DNA from: an uncultured Clostridia bacterium
Lineage (GTDB): Bacteria; Bacillota; Clostridia; Lachnospirales; Lachnospiraceae
Direction: 5' to 3'
DNA: 18,327 nt
NCBI GenBank assembly: GCA_946623485.1
Contig: CAMORF010000010.1
Location: 1 to 18,327 of the forward strand
The notes under the pieces are model-generated. The model had not been told where the DNA came from and did not search any database. It saw only the letters and a program-made list of their open reading frames with translations. How positions within the stretch are numbered: position 1 is the stretch's first letter; each line of letters opens with the position of its first letter. Below, one piece after another: positions 1 through 7,521 of the stretch. The position numbers were made by a program, and so were the translations under genes.

Positions 1-2406
1 TGTTTCCTCTGTTTCCTCTGCTTCTTCTGCGCCATCTGCTTCCTTTTCTTTCTCGCCTTCCTGCGGCAGATGCAGGGTAAATGAGGTTTTGTCGATGATC
101 CAGTCGCACAGCAGGATAAACTGCGGCAGCACCGTCATGACCAGCACGACGGAAACAGCAGCGCCCCGCCCCACCGCAAGGCCGATGTGGCTGACATATA
201 CATCGCTGACCCTAAGGCCGATCATGAAGCCGGCCATCGTCAGAATCGACCCGGAGGTAATGACCGTAGCAAATCCTTCATCCACCGCGGCAATCATCGC
301 CTCACGTTTCCCCGTCTCCTTCTTCAGGGACTGATAGCGGTTCATGATCACGATCGCATAGTCGATTGTCGCGCCCATCTGAATCGCCGACACAATCATG
401 TCTGTCACAAAGGACGCAGTCAGGTGCTGGAAATACGGGAAGGTGAAGTTGATCCAGATGCTTCCCTGAATGACAAACGCAAGCAGCGCCGCGCCTGCTA
501 CGGTCCGGAAGGTAAACAGCAGGATCACGAAGATAAACGCGATTGTCAGAATCGCGATCTTCTTGGAATCTCCGGTATAGGATGCCGCGAGATCCCTGGC
601 ACTGGTGATCTCCCCGACAACCAGGACATTGCCTTCTCCGTAATATTTCTCGCCTTCCGCACGGATCGCATCCGTCAAAGCGATACTCACATCGCCCTCC
701 ACCGGCACATCCGCGTTGAAGATCAGGCGGTCATATTTCTCGCCGCGAAGCTGCAGCGTCCCCCGCCTCAGCTCTTCCCGGAGCTCCTGGATCTCCTTTG
801 CCTTCTCCGCATCCAGGTTCACCACTCCCTGATCGATCTTCTCGAACAGATATTCAAACATATCCAGCAATGTGACACGGTACTCATCTGCATTTCCAAA
901 GAACACCTGGTACTCCTCATGCTTGATCCCGTATCCCTCAAACAAAAGGCGCGCCGTCTCATAATCCAGATTCAGAAGCTCTGCGAACATCTGCGACGTA
1001 AAGGGATCCGTCAGGACATGTCCCTCCCCCACCTCAATATTCGCAAGCCCGGTCGCATTCCTCACGTGATCCATTTTAGAAACCGTGTTCAGGATCGCCT
1101 TCTCATGTTCATATTCTCCGGAAGGAACGATCATGGCAATCACGTTGGAATCCGCAAACGTGTCACGGATCTTATGCATGGCCTCCCTGCTCGGAGAATA
1201 GACAATCTCCGTAATCGAGGTATCGGAAAATGCATATTTCGTCTGTTTTGAATAATAGAGCGCAAACGGAAGAATCAGCAGGAAGATCCACACAAAGCAA
1301 TACTTCGCCTTCGTCAGGAAGGTTCCCCATGGCCGGATGCTCGGGATCAGGTTTTTGTGCGATGTGCGCTTCAGCTGCTTCGGGAACAGCATGATCAGCC
1401 CCGGCATCAGCAGGAATACCGTGATCAGGCTGCAGATAATTCCTTTGGTCAGGACAATGCCCATGTCATATCCCAGCCGGAATTGCATCATGGTCAGGGC
1501 GATCAGTCCGGATATGGTGGTCAGGGAGGAGGATGAGATCTCGAGGATCGCCTTGGAAAGCGCCTCGATCAGCGCCTCCTTCACCCTTGGGTTTTTCTCC
1601 ACCTCATCCTGATAGCGATGGATAAATATGATCGCGTAGTCGATTGCCAGGACAAGCTGCAGGATCACCGCTATGGAGTTGGTGATGGATGAGATCTCTC
1701 CCAGCCAGAAATTCGTCCCCATATTCAGGAGTGCTGCCACCGCGAACACGATCCCGAAGATCACGACTTCAAAATAACTCCTGGAGGTAAAAAGCAAAAC
1801 CGCGACAATAACAAGTGCCGCGATCAGCAGAACTCCCACCATCTCTTTGGCAAGCTCGGCGGAGAAATCATATCCGATTTCCGATGAAACATAGATGTCA
1901 TAGTCCTTCAGCCGGTCCTTGATATGGTCCATCTGCGCCTCAATCTCAGGATCATCCGCCTCCCCGTCAAAGGAGATTGAGAGCAGCGCGGAAGAATTCG
2001 TAAAATGCGCCGGCGAATCATCGAAGTCAACGCTGGCAACATGGTCATAGCCCCTGATCTCATCCGCCAGCTGCTGCGCGATCTCACAGGTAATGTTCGA
2101 GATCATGACATCCGCTGTGCCATAGGTCAGGAACTCATCTTCCATGATTGTAAGCCCCCGCCGGGTCTCGGTCGTTTCAGGAAGGAAGGCCGTCAGGTCA
2201 TTATTCACCCGGACCTTCCCGACGGAAAGCACGCAGTACACGCAGGCAAGCGCAAAAACGGCGATGATGATGAATCTCGCGTTTACAATGCCGGTCGCTG
2301 CCAGCTTCATCGGATCCGGCTTCTGCACAGCTGTATTCCTGTTCTCTCTATCCTTTATCCCGTTATTCTTTTTTTCGTTATCCTTATTTTCAGTGTCTGC
2401 TATCAT
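1..2406 (-). CDS. MMPL/RND-family membrane exporter, C-terminus cut by window edge
   Basis: An open frame runs from an ATG at 2406 to the left edge, 802 codons without a stop. An in-frame TGA four codons upstream fixes this as the most upstream ATG; the Shine-Dalgarno is weak. The protein has the two-fold RND plan: a TM helix at about 44-62, a large extracytoplasmic loop (about 65-185), a TM bundle at about 188-345, a helix near 370-385, a second loop (about 390-615) and a second bundle at about 616-770. Each bundle carries the family's Asp-Tyr motif, AIDYAI (Asp256) and TIDYAI (Asp682), the usual proton-relay position. This is the MMPL/YdfJ-like group, which exports lipids or amphiphiles in the cytoplasmic membrane using the proton gradient; the substrate cannot be told. 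The two bundles are complete, and the acidic Glu/Ala-rich tail (from about 782) continues beyond the window, so an extra C-terminal domain is possible. Confidence 0.9.
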   Translation of the reverse strand, partial: MIADTENKDNEKKNNGIKDRENRNTAVQKPDPMKLAATGIVNARFIIIAVFALACVYCVLSVGKVRVNNDLTAFLPETTETRRGLTIMEDEFLTYGTADVMISNITCEIAQQLADEIRGYDHVASVDFDDSPAHFTNSSALLSISFDGEADDPEIEAQMDHIKDRLKDYDIYVSSEIGYDFSAELAKEMVGVLLIAALVIVAVLLFTSRSYFEVVIFGIVFAVAALLNMGTNFWLGEISSITNSIAVILQLVLAIDYAIIFIHRYQDEVEKNPRVKEALIEALSKAILEISSSSLTTISGLIALTMMQFRLGYDMGIVLTKGIICSLITVFLLMPGLIMLFPKQLKRTSHKNLIPSIRPWGTFLTKAKYCFVWIFLLILPFALYYSKQTKYAFSDTSITEIVYSPSREAMHKIRDTFADSNVIAMIVPSGEYEHEKAILNTVSKMDHVRNATGLANIEVGEGHVLTDPFTSQMFAELLNLDYETARLLFEGYGIKHEEYQVFFGNADEYRVTLLDMFEYLFEKIDQGVVNLDAEKAKEIQELREELRRGTLQLRGEKYDRLIFNADVPVEGDVSIALTDAIRAEGEKYYGEGNVLVVGEITSARDLAASYTGDSKKIAILTIAFIFVILLFTFRTVAGAALLAFVIQGSIWINFTFPYFQHLTASFVTDMIVSAIQMGATIDYAIVIMNRYQSLKKETGKREAMIAAVDEGFATVITSGSILTMAGFMIGLRVSDVYVSHIGLAVGRGAAVSVVLVMTVLPQFILLCDWIIDKTSFTLHLPQEGEKEKEADGAEEAEETEET

Positions 2407-2442
2407 TGCTTCCAGTCACGCTCCAGTTTGCAAAAGGATATC

Positions 2443-2657
2443 GTAACTATTCAGCACCCCCTGCATACTGTCAAAATTCGAGCCGGCAAGCTTGCTTGCC
2501 GGACGGATTCTGACAGTATGCAGAGGGCGGGCAAGGCGCGGAGCGGTGCTGCATGCCAGTGGCATGCGTTTAGCACCGACCGAAGCGGAGCGAAGAACTC
2601 TGACCGCCCACAGCGAAAAACGCTTTCGTTCCGAGCAATGGGGTGCTGAATCGTTAC
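2443..2657. repeat. 215-bp structured element with terminal inverted repeats (MITE-like)
   Basis: The ends GTAACTATTCAGCACCCC (2443-2460) and its inverted partner (2640-2657) match at 17 of 18 positions. Inside is a hairpin with 13-bp perfect arms, CTGCATACTGTCA (2461-2473) with 2511-2523, topped by CCGGCAAGC/GCTTGCCGG. A second nested structure follows, built from GGGCGG/CCGCCC, CGGTGCT/AGCACCG and GCATGCCA/TGGCATGC, and then a small AGCG/CGCT stem. No convincing coding frame fills it. It resembles a non-autonomous palindromic mobile element or a repeated structured RNA. A lone copy of its end occurs at 3921-3936. Family identity is not established here. Confidence 0.7.
2446..2474 (-). promoter_or_regulatory. 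Candidate promoter for the MMPL gene, inside the repeat element
   Basis: On the minus strand a perfect TTGACA (2474-2469) lies 17 nt upstream of AATAGT (2451-2446, 4 of 6 matches to TATAAT). The predicted start lies about 35 nt before the MMPL ATG. Both boxes belong to the 215-bp repeat: the -35 sits at the base of its first hairpin and the -10 inside its terminal inverted repeat. The call rests on pattern only. Confidence 0.45.
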
Positions 2658-2675
2658 AGAATATCACTACAAATG

Positions 2676-2726
2676 AAAAAAGCCGCCCCTCAGGCAAGGA
2701 CTCTCCCGTTTTCCTCGCCTGGGGCG
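2676..2726 (-). terminator. Rho-independent terminator of the AEC permease gene
   Basis: Read on the minus strand, CGCCCCAGGCGAGG pairs with CCTTGCCTGAGGGGCG, with one bulge and one wobble, across an AACGGGAGAGT-type loop. A GGC then leads into TTTTTT (2681-2676). It lies about 140 nt past the AEC stop codon and just before the 215-bp repeat. The stretch 2727-2862 between it and the gene shows nothing else recognisable. Confidence 0.75.
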
Positions 2727-2862
2727 TCAGATCGATCTGTATCAATCCGTACGATGCGCTCCACTCTTCCCGGGAAGCATGCCGGATTGTTTATCATGAT
2801 TCAGATTATATTCTTTTGCTCTCGTTAGTCAAGACTTTGCATACACTTTCCCCCCAGTCTTC

Positions 2863-3801
2863 TCACCCCAGAACCGCAAGCACCGCGAAGCCTGCGATGG
2901 AGACAAGGGTTGAGACAGACAGGGCGGAGGAGACATAGACTCTTTGATCCGCGTCATCCGCGAAGACAGGCAGGACAAATGGAGGCGGCAGCAGGAACAT
3001 GACGTTGATTGCCGCATCCAGGGAGGCTTCCGGCCAGATCAGACGCAGGACGAGGATCAGCGCGGTGCGCAGAATCATCATAATCACAAACCTGACACCC
3101 ACGACCTTGAGGGTCGAGGCCCACGGAATATCTCCAAGAACCAGGTCATAGCCGATCGTCAGAAGGATTATCGCACTGGTGGGCGCAGAGACAAAGTCAG
3201 TGCACGCGTCAAAGATGCCGCTGATCCCCGACGGCGCCATCGCCTGATACAGGCCGGTCGCGCCGAGCAGGACACCTGCCGCAATGGCAATGATGATCGG
3301 TGAAAAGATCATCTCCCTGAGCAAAGCGCCCAGGCCAGGACCGCCAGATTGTTCCTTTCCCGGCATCCCCAGCAGGATCTTATAAAGCGTAAAAACAAAC
3401 AATACCTGCCCCAGGTCAATCCGGGCAAAATCCGCAACCCGGTCACTGCCGTACAGCATGTGGAACAACGCATAGCCAAGCATCCCGGCTTCAAATCCGG
3501 TCGTCAGGAACGGGACAAACCGGGACGTCATGCGAAACAGGCGGGCAGCGCATTTGCCCAATGCCCACGCGGCAACGCAGATGCCAAACATCATCAGCGG
3601 GATCACCACATCCATGAGGGTATACTTTGTTGTCGCGAAAGCGCTCAGAAGGACTGCCGGAAGCGCGATATTTACCACGACGCTCTTCAGCGCGCCGATC
3701 CCCTCGCGCGATATGATCTTCCTGCTCCTGCAGACCATGCCGATCCCCAGCATGATCACAACAGGGAGAACGGTCTGAAGAACCTCAATTACCCTGGCCA
3801 T
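2863..3801 (-). CDS. AEC-family permease (auxin efflux carrier-like)
   Basis: The 312-residue protein is almost entirely hydrophobic, with about ten TM helices in two five-helix halves, the usual AEC/BART size and shape. The N-terminus (VIEVLQTVLPVVIMLGIGMV), the early NIALPAVLL stretch and the second-half helices with SAPTSAIILLTIGYDLV fit AEC proteins, which carry small organic anions such as malate or other metabolites across the cytoplasmic membrane. The substrate is not predictable here. The ATG at 3801 has an AAGGA Shine-Dalgarno 8 nt upstream. It appears monocistronic: its own terminator lies downstream, and the upstream gene (EAL protein, same strand) ends 150 bp away across a repeat. 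Its leader contains an 18-bp tandem duplication and one copy of the 77-bp repeat. Confidence 0.85.
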   Translation of the reverse strand: MARVIEVLQTVLPVVIMLGIGMVCRSRKIISREGIGALKSVVVNIALPAVLLSAFATTKYTLMDVVIPLMMFGICVAAWALGKCAARLFRMTSRFVPFLTTGFEAGMLGYALFHMLYGSDRVADFARIDLGQVLFVFTLYKILLGMPGKEQSGGPGLGALLREMIFSPIIIAIAAGVLLGATGLYQAMAPSGISGIFDACTDFVSAPTSAIILLTIGYDLVLGDIPWASTLKVVGVRFVIMMILRTALILVLRLIWPEASLDAAINVMFLLPPPFVLPVFADDADQRVYVSSALSVSTLVSIAGFAVLAVLG

Positions 3802-3824
3802 AGCTTTTTTCCTTATCCAACTCT

Positions 3825-3860
3825 AAGGATCTGTCACATAATAAGGATCTGTTACAAAAT
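3825..3860. repeat. 18-bp tandem duplication in the AEC leader
   Basis: AAGGATCTGTCACATAAT (3825-3842) is followed directly by AAGGATCTGTTACAAAAT (3843-3860), 16 of 18 identical. The second unit forms the edge of the 77-bp repeat. Two adjacent copies 25-60 nt upstream of a start codon could be operator half-sites or slippage debris. Confidence 0.7.
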
Positions 3861-3920
3861 AACTTGTACATCTTGCTTGTCTTTTCATCCGATAGCACAG
3901 CTCAAAAATCAATCACATAG
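3844..3920. repeat. 77-bp dispersed inverted repeat, copy A
   Basis: These 77 bp are identical, in reverse complement, to 14255-14331, checked base by base; identity stops at both ends. Copy A lies between the stop of the EAL gene and the AEC start. It has no open frame and only a weak GTTA/TAAC stem. The copies have opposite orientation relative to the gene each precedes, so a shared one-way promoter role is unlikely. Confidence 0.9.
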
Positions 3921-3936
3921 GTAACTATTCAGCACC
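3921..3936. repeat. Solo end of the 215-bp element
   Basis: GTAACTATTCAGCACC equals the first 16 bases of the 215-bp element at 2443. It begins at the base immediately after the 77-bp repeat and ends 15 bp before the stop codon of the EAL gene. No second end or internal hairpins accompany it, so it looks like a remnant or a hotspot footprint. Confidence 0.65.
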
Positions 3937-3951
3937 ATAGATCGCTGTGCT

Positions 3952-6942
3952 TCATCTGCTCCTGTCCACCCATGCCCTGACACCGGCAATCAGCTTTTCG
4001 CCGTCCTTCTCCCGCACAGGAACAATCTTCAACGCAACCCGCCGCGGCTCCTTGCCCATCTTCAGGCGGTAATTCATCTGGAAATATCCATTCTCATGAA
4101 TCTGCCCCATGATGTTGTCCCGGGTGAGCCCTTCCAGGAAAAGCGGCAGATCCTCTTCGTACACGATTTGTTTTCCATCAATGGCGCCCTGCCGGAAGAA
4201 ATCCTGCCCGGCCTTGGCAAATCCCAGCTTCTCAAATTCCGCAGAAGTACTGTACTCATAATACTTCCCGGAATCCGGATCAATGGTGTACATGCTCAGA
4301 TAATCCCCGGACAAGGCCATCACCCTGGAGTAGGCCTCTTCTTCCCGCTGGATCCGCTCCTGCCGCGCCTGTTCTTTCATCTGCTTGTCTACGATGCTGA
4401 TTCCGATGATCAGATGGTTGCCGAAAGGCTGCATCCGCATGGCTTTCATATAGACATACATCGGTTCCCCCGTATCGATGAGCCGATACGTTGCCGAAAA
4501 TGCACCCTGCCTGTCCAGCTCACGCAGAACCTGCTCCTTTGTAAACCTGGCAAGGAAAGCCTCCCTGTCTGCCTCATAGATGCGGTGCATGGAATCCTTC
4601 CTGGCCATCTCAAAGAACCGTTCCCCATGACGCTCCACAGCCAGCTCCTCGCCGCCCGGCTGGGACGAATACTCAATAAACCGTTCTGACTCCAGTTCAA
4701 CATAATACAGGTTATAATAATCTGCCGCAAGCGCCCGGGCAATCGTGGCATACGTCATTCCCTCGCTCGGCTCTGTCACGGATATCACCACAACGGCAAC
4801 TGCCGTGCGCCCGGTCACCGGGTTCACTCCGATCTTTCTTGCGCAAGAACGCACCGAGCTGCCGTCCGGCAGCTGCTCATCGATGAAGGTCGGCGTGTCA
4901 TTCTGACAGCCCTGCCGGACAAGCCGCATAAATGATGCACCGGAACCAACATGAGGATCCGTATAGACCGTCTCCATCTCATCCAGGTTGAATCCGAAGG
5001 AGCGCCTCATAAACTCACGGTAAGACCGGTTGGTACGGATAAACCGGCTGTTATTCCCCTGGATCTCCATGATCCCCATCGGAAGCGTATCGAAGATGTT
5101 ATGGAATACCGCCTCGCTTCCGCCGACAACCGATGACAGGTCATACAGATTCAGCCTCCCGACCGCTTCATAGTACCCGGATTCTGCCGGATTCTCATAC
5201 CCGATCTGCCGGCCCTCATCGTAGCGCCTCATAATCTCTTCCACAGGGATCGGCTTGGAAAAATAATATCCCTGCAGCTTCGAGCAGCCGATTTCCTGCA
5301 GGAACCTAACCTGCCGCTCTGTCTCCACGCCTTCGCATACCGTATCGACGCCCAGTGCAGTCGCCATCTTCATCAGCTCTGTCAGGATGATCTTTCCATT
5401 CTCGCCCTCATCCAGCTTCTGCATAAAGCTCATGTCAAATTTCAGCAGATTAAACTTGATGCTCTGCAGAACATCCAGGGTGGAATAGCCGCTTCCAAAG
5501 TCGTCCATCCAGACCGGGAAGCCAAGCTGCTGGAACCGTTCCACCTGCTCCTTCATGAACTCGAAATCACGCCCCAGCGTGCTCTCGGTAATCTCAATGG
5601 TGATCGTCTCATGGGGAATCCCTGCCGCATCCACGCGGGATCGGATTTCCTCAACAATATCGCACGCGTCAAAATCAGACCGGGAAAGGTTCAGGGAATG
5701 GGGAACCACCGTAAGGCCTGCCTGCTTCTGCATCTCGATCCGTTCCAGGATCCGGTCAAGAATATACAGATCCAGCTTATAATTGACCCCGGCCGATTCC
5801 AGGACGGGAATGAATTCGGCAGGAGACAGCATCCCCCGCTCCGGGTCAACCCATCTGGCCAGCGCTTCCTCATCACACACCCTTCCGTTGACCGCCCGCA
5901 CGATGGGCTGATAAAACACCTTAATCCATCTGTCACGGATCGCGGTGTCAAGGTTGGACAGAATATGCTGCCTGCGTTCCGCCTCATCCCGCAGGCTCTG
6001 GTCATAGTAATGCCATCCGGAATCAAAGGATCGCTTGATTACGTCGCAGGCAACCTTTGCCCTGTCATAAGCCGTGCCGACCGGCACATCCCCCATCTTA
6101 TTCGAATAGATGCCGATATGGACCGGAAGCGTATTGCCCTCATTGATTGCTTTCGCGTCCTCCAGAAGCTTCCGCAGAATGCCCTCCAGGCCGCTTCCCT
6201 CCAGAAATGCGCCAAAGTGGTCTGCGCCGGCGCGGCAGCAGTTTTCCTCGCCGAAGGTCCGGATCAGAAGCCCTGCAAATGCCTGCAGCAGCCGGTCTCC
6301 TCCGGCAAAGCTGTGCCAGGAATTGAAGAACTTCATTCCGCCCAGATCCATGTAGAGCAATATCGGCTCCCCGCCTTCATGCAGGATCCTTCTCTTCGCT
6401 TCCTCCGCCATCCGGAAAAAATGTGTCATGCTCGGAAGCCCTGTCAGGTGGTCATACTGAATTGCCTTCAGGATACTCCCCTCGTGGAGAACACCGTTCA
6501 GCAGAGCACGGAAGCTGCCCGTTTTCAGATCCTTCTCCCTATCCTCTTCCTCTGTATAGTATCCCTCATCCATATACCAGATATACGCGATCCGAAGCGT
6601 ATCCTCGGAGCGAAGATGCCGGCCGGCCGCATGGATGATCTGGTAACGGCCATCGATCCGGTTCCGCGTTCGGTAAACCACATCATATCTGCCGCCTTCA
6701 GTGACAAACCTGTTTCCCGCTTTCGAGATCCGTTCCGCGTCATCCGGATGGATATACTCATATAATCCCTGGTTCAGGTCATCGTACGCCTTCGACCGGT
6801 CCGGATAGCCAAACAATTCGCAGAATCCGGCCGAGACAAGCAGCGGGACAACCCTGCCGTTCACATGCTGATATACCGCAAAAGGCTGCGGCGAAGCCTC
6901 CAACGTTATTCTGATTTCTTCGGGAAATTGATACTTTTCCAT
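3952..6942 (-). CDS. PAS-GGDEF(degenerate)-EAL-PAS protein, likely c-di-GMP phosphodiesterase
   Basis: This 996-residue, apparently cytoplasmic protein has no TM helix. A PAS-like domain (about 15-130) is followed by a GGDEF domain (about 160-310), an EAL domain (about 325-575) and three PAS-like units (about 605-725, 735-855 and 870-990), the last two resembling each other. The GGDEF signature reads RAGADHF (237-243), so cyclase activity is unlikely, though DHLTGLP and the metal-type Asp in LYMDLGG remain. The EAL active site is intact: EAL at 359-361, Asn418, Glu450, Asp480-Asp481 in MDDFG, Lys501, Glu537, Glu540 and Gln557. It should therefore hydrolyse c-di-GMP to pGpG, possibly tuned by GTP on the dead GGDEF domain and by PAS ligands. 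The ATG at 6942 has a modest GGTGAG Shine-Dalgarno. It diverges from the HD-GYP gene. Confidence 0.92.
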   Translation of the reverse strand: MEKYQFPEEIRITLEASPQPFAVYQHVNGRVVPLLVSAGFCELFGYPDRSKAYDDLNQGLYEYIHPDDAERISKAGNRFVTEGGRYDVVYRTRNRIDGRYQIIHAAGRHLRSEDTLRIAYIWYMDEGYYTEEEDREKDLKTGSFRALLNGVLHEGSILKAIQYDHLTGLPSMTHFFRMAEEAKRRILHEGGEPILLYMDLGGMKFFNSWHSFAGGDRLLQAFAGLLIRTFGEENCCRAGADHFGAFLEGSGLEGILRKLLEDAKAINEGNTLPVHIGIYSNKMGDVPVGTAYDRAKVACDVIKRSFDSGWHYYDQSLRDEAERRQHILSNLDTAIRDRWIKVFYQPIVRAVNGRVCDEEALARWVDPERGMLSPAEFIPVLESAGVNYKLDLYILDRILERIEMQKQAGLTVVPHSLNLSRSDFDACDIVEEIRSRVDAAGIPHETITIEITESTLGRDFEFMKEQVERFQQLGFPVWMDDFGSGYSTLDVLQSIKFNLLKFDMSFMQKLDEGENGKIILTELMKMATALGVDTVCEGVETERQVRFLQEIGCSKLQGYYFSKPIPVEEIMRRYDEGRQIGYENPAESGYYEAVGRLNLYDLSSVVGGSEAVFHNIFDTLPMGIMEIQGNNSRFIRTNRSYREFMRRSFGFNLDEMETVYTDPHVGSGASFMRLVRQGCQNDTPTFIDEQLPDGSSVRSCARKIGVNPVTGRTAVAVVVISVTEPSEGMTYATIARALAADYYNLYYVELESERFIEYSSQPGGEELAVERHGERFFEMARKDSMHRIYEADREAFLARFTKEQVLRELDRQGAFSATYRLIDTGEPMYVYMKAMRMQPFGNHLIIGISIVDKQMKEQARQERIQREEEAYSRVMALSGDYLSMYTIDPDSGKYYEYSTSAEFEKLGFAKAGQDFFRQGAIDGKQIVYEEDLPLFLEGLTRDNIMGQIHENGYFQMNYRLKMGKEPRRVALKIVPVREKDGEKLIAGVRAWVDRSR

Positions 6943-7059
6943 CTATACTCACCCATACCATCATAATTTGTATATGCACTTACCTTCGTTCCCTGAAATA
7001 CTATTCATATTTCACAAATATTCTTCGCAATGTCCGCATACACACATACAAAATATAAC

Positions 7060-7095
7060 ATAGCCGAAAGAGTTCCTCAACACCCTTTCGGCTAT
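7060..7095. repeat. 11-bp perfect inverted repeat in the divergent intergenic region
   Basis: ATAGCCGAAAG (7060-7070) and CTTTCGGCTAT (7085-7095) are perfect complements around a 14-nt spacer. Neither side is followed by a clear T-run, so a terminator is not favoured. It lies 118 bp upstream of the EAL gene start and could be a leader hairpin for that gene or a dimeric protein site. Confidence 0.6.
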
Positions 7096-7103
7096 CTTCA
7101 TAT

Positions 7104-7129
7104 CATTTATACAAGCCATTTATACAAGC
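7104..7129. repeat. 13-bp tandem duplication
   Basis: CATTTATACAAGC occurs twice head to tail (7104-7116 and 7117-7129). A diverged version of the pair (CATTTATAGAAGG, CATTCATACAGAAG) follows at 7188-7213 and leads into the 17-bp array, suggesting that the whole stretch grew by repeated duplication. Confidence 0.65.
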
Positions 7130-7204
7130 ACCCTGTTCAGATGCTCCAGATCATGGGGCTATCTCCCAACGAGCCGGCGCACGAAAGCATTTATAGAAGG
7201 CATT

Positions 7205-7386
7205 CATACAGAAGCACGGCTCACTCAGCAGCACGGCTCACCCATAAGCACGGCTCACTCAGCAGCATGGCTCACCCATAAGCACGGCTCACTGATGTAT
7301 GGCATACAGAAGCACGGCTCACTCAGCAGCACGGCTCACCCATAAGCACGGCTCACTGATGTATGGCATACAGAAGCATGGCACAA
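7205..7386. repeat. 17-bp-periodic GCAYGGCTCAC array between the two phosphodiesterase genes
   Basis: The core GCAYGGCTCAC starts at 7214, 7231, 7248, 7265, 7282, 7312, 7329 and 7346, with a degenerate ninth at 7376. Spacings are 17,17,17,17,30,17,17,30. Spacers alternate between TCAGCA and CCATAA types, so the real unit is a 34-bp dimer. A 55-bp block (7205-7259) recurs exactly at 7303-7357. The array ends about 135 bp before the HD-GYP start and about 260 bp upstream of the EAL gene. Frames through it give low-complexity peptides, so it is probably not coding. Confidence 0.85.
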
Positions 7387-7521
7387 CAATGACTCGCACA
7401 TGAGCAAATTGTTTACAGGTCTTACGATTCAGCAAACACATTTTCCCATACTTATGGTAGGATAAGGATGAACAGTTACGAATCATGCATCATCTACAAA
7501 TCAAAAAAGACAGGAGCAAAT

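Noticed and set aside
187..1251. Plus-strand open frame of 354 codons
   Set aside because: It is antisense to the MMPL gene, which is continuous with both RND Asp-Tyr motifs; the plus-strand product is basic low-complexity.
2416..2745. Protein-coding gene inside the 215-bp element (either strand)
   Set aside because: Frames of 100-150 codons cross the hairpins and terminator, have no family resemblance, and the nested palindromes explain the base composition.
5611..6765. Plus-strand open frame of 384 codons
   Set aside because: It lies opposite the GGDEF-EAL region and has no start signal or domain.
7030..7281. Small protein gene reading into the 17-bp array
   Set aside because: The 83-codon frame has no good Shine-Dalgarno and its second half is simply the translated repeat.
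6943..7521. c-di-GMP riboswitch in front of either phosphodiesterase gene
   Set aside because: No GCAAACC-like and GCAAAG-like core pair of the class I aptamer was seen on either strand; the repeats do not resemble it.
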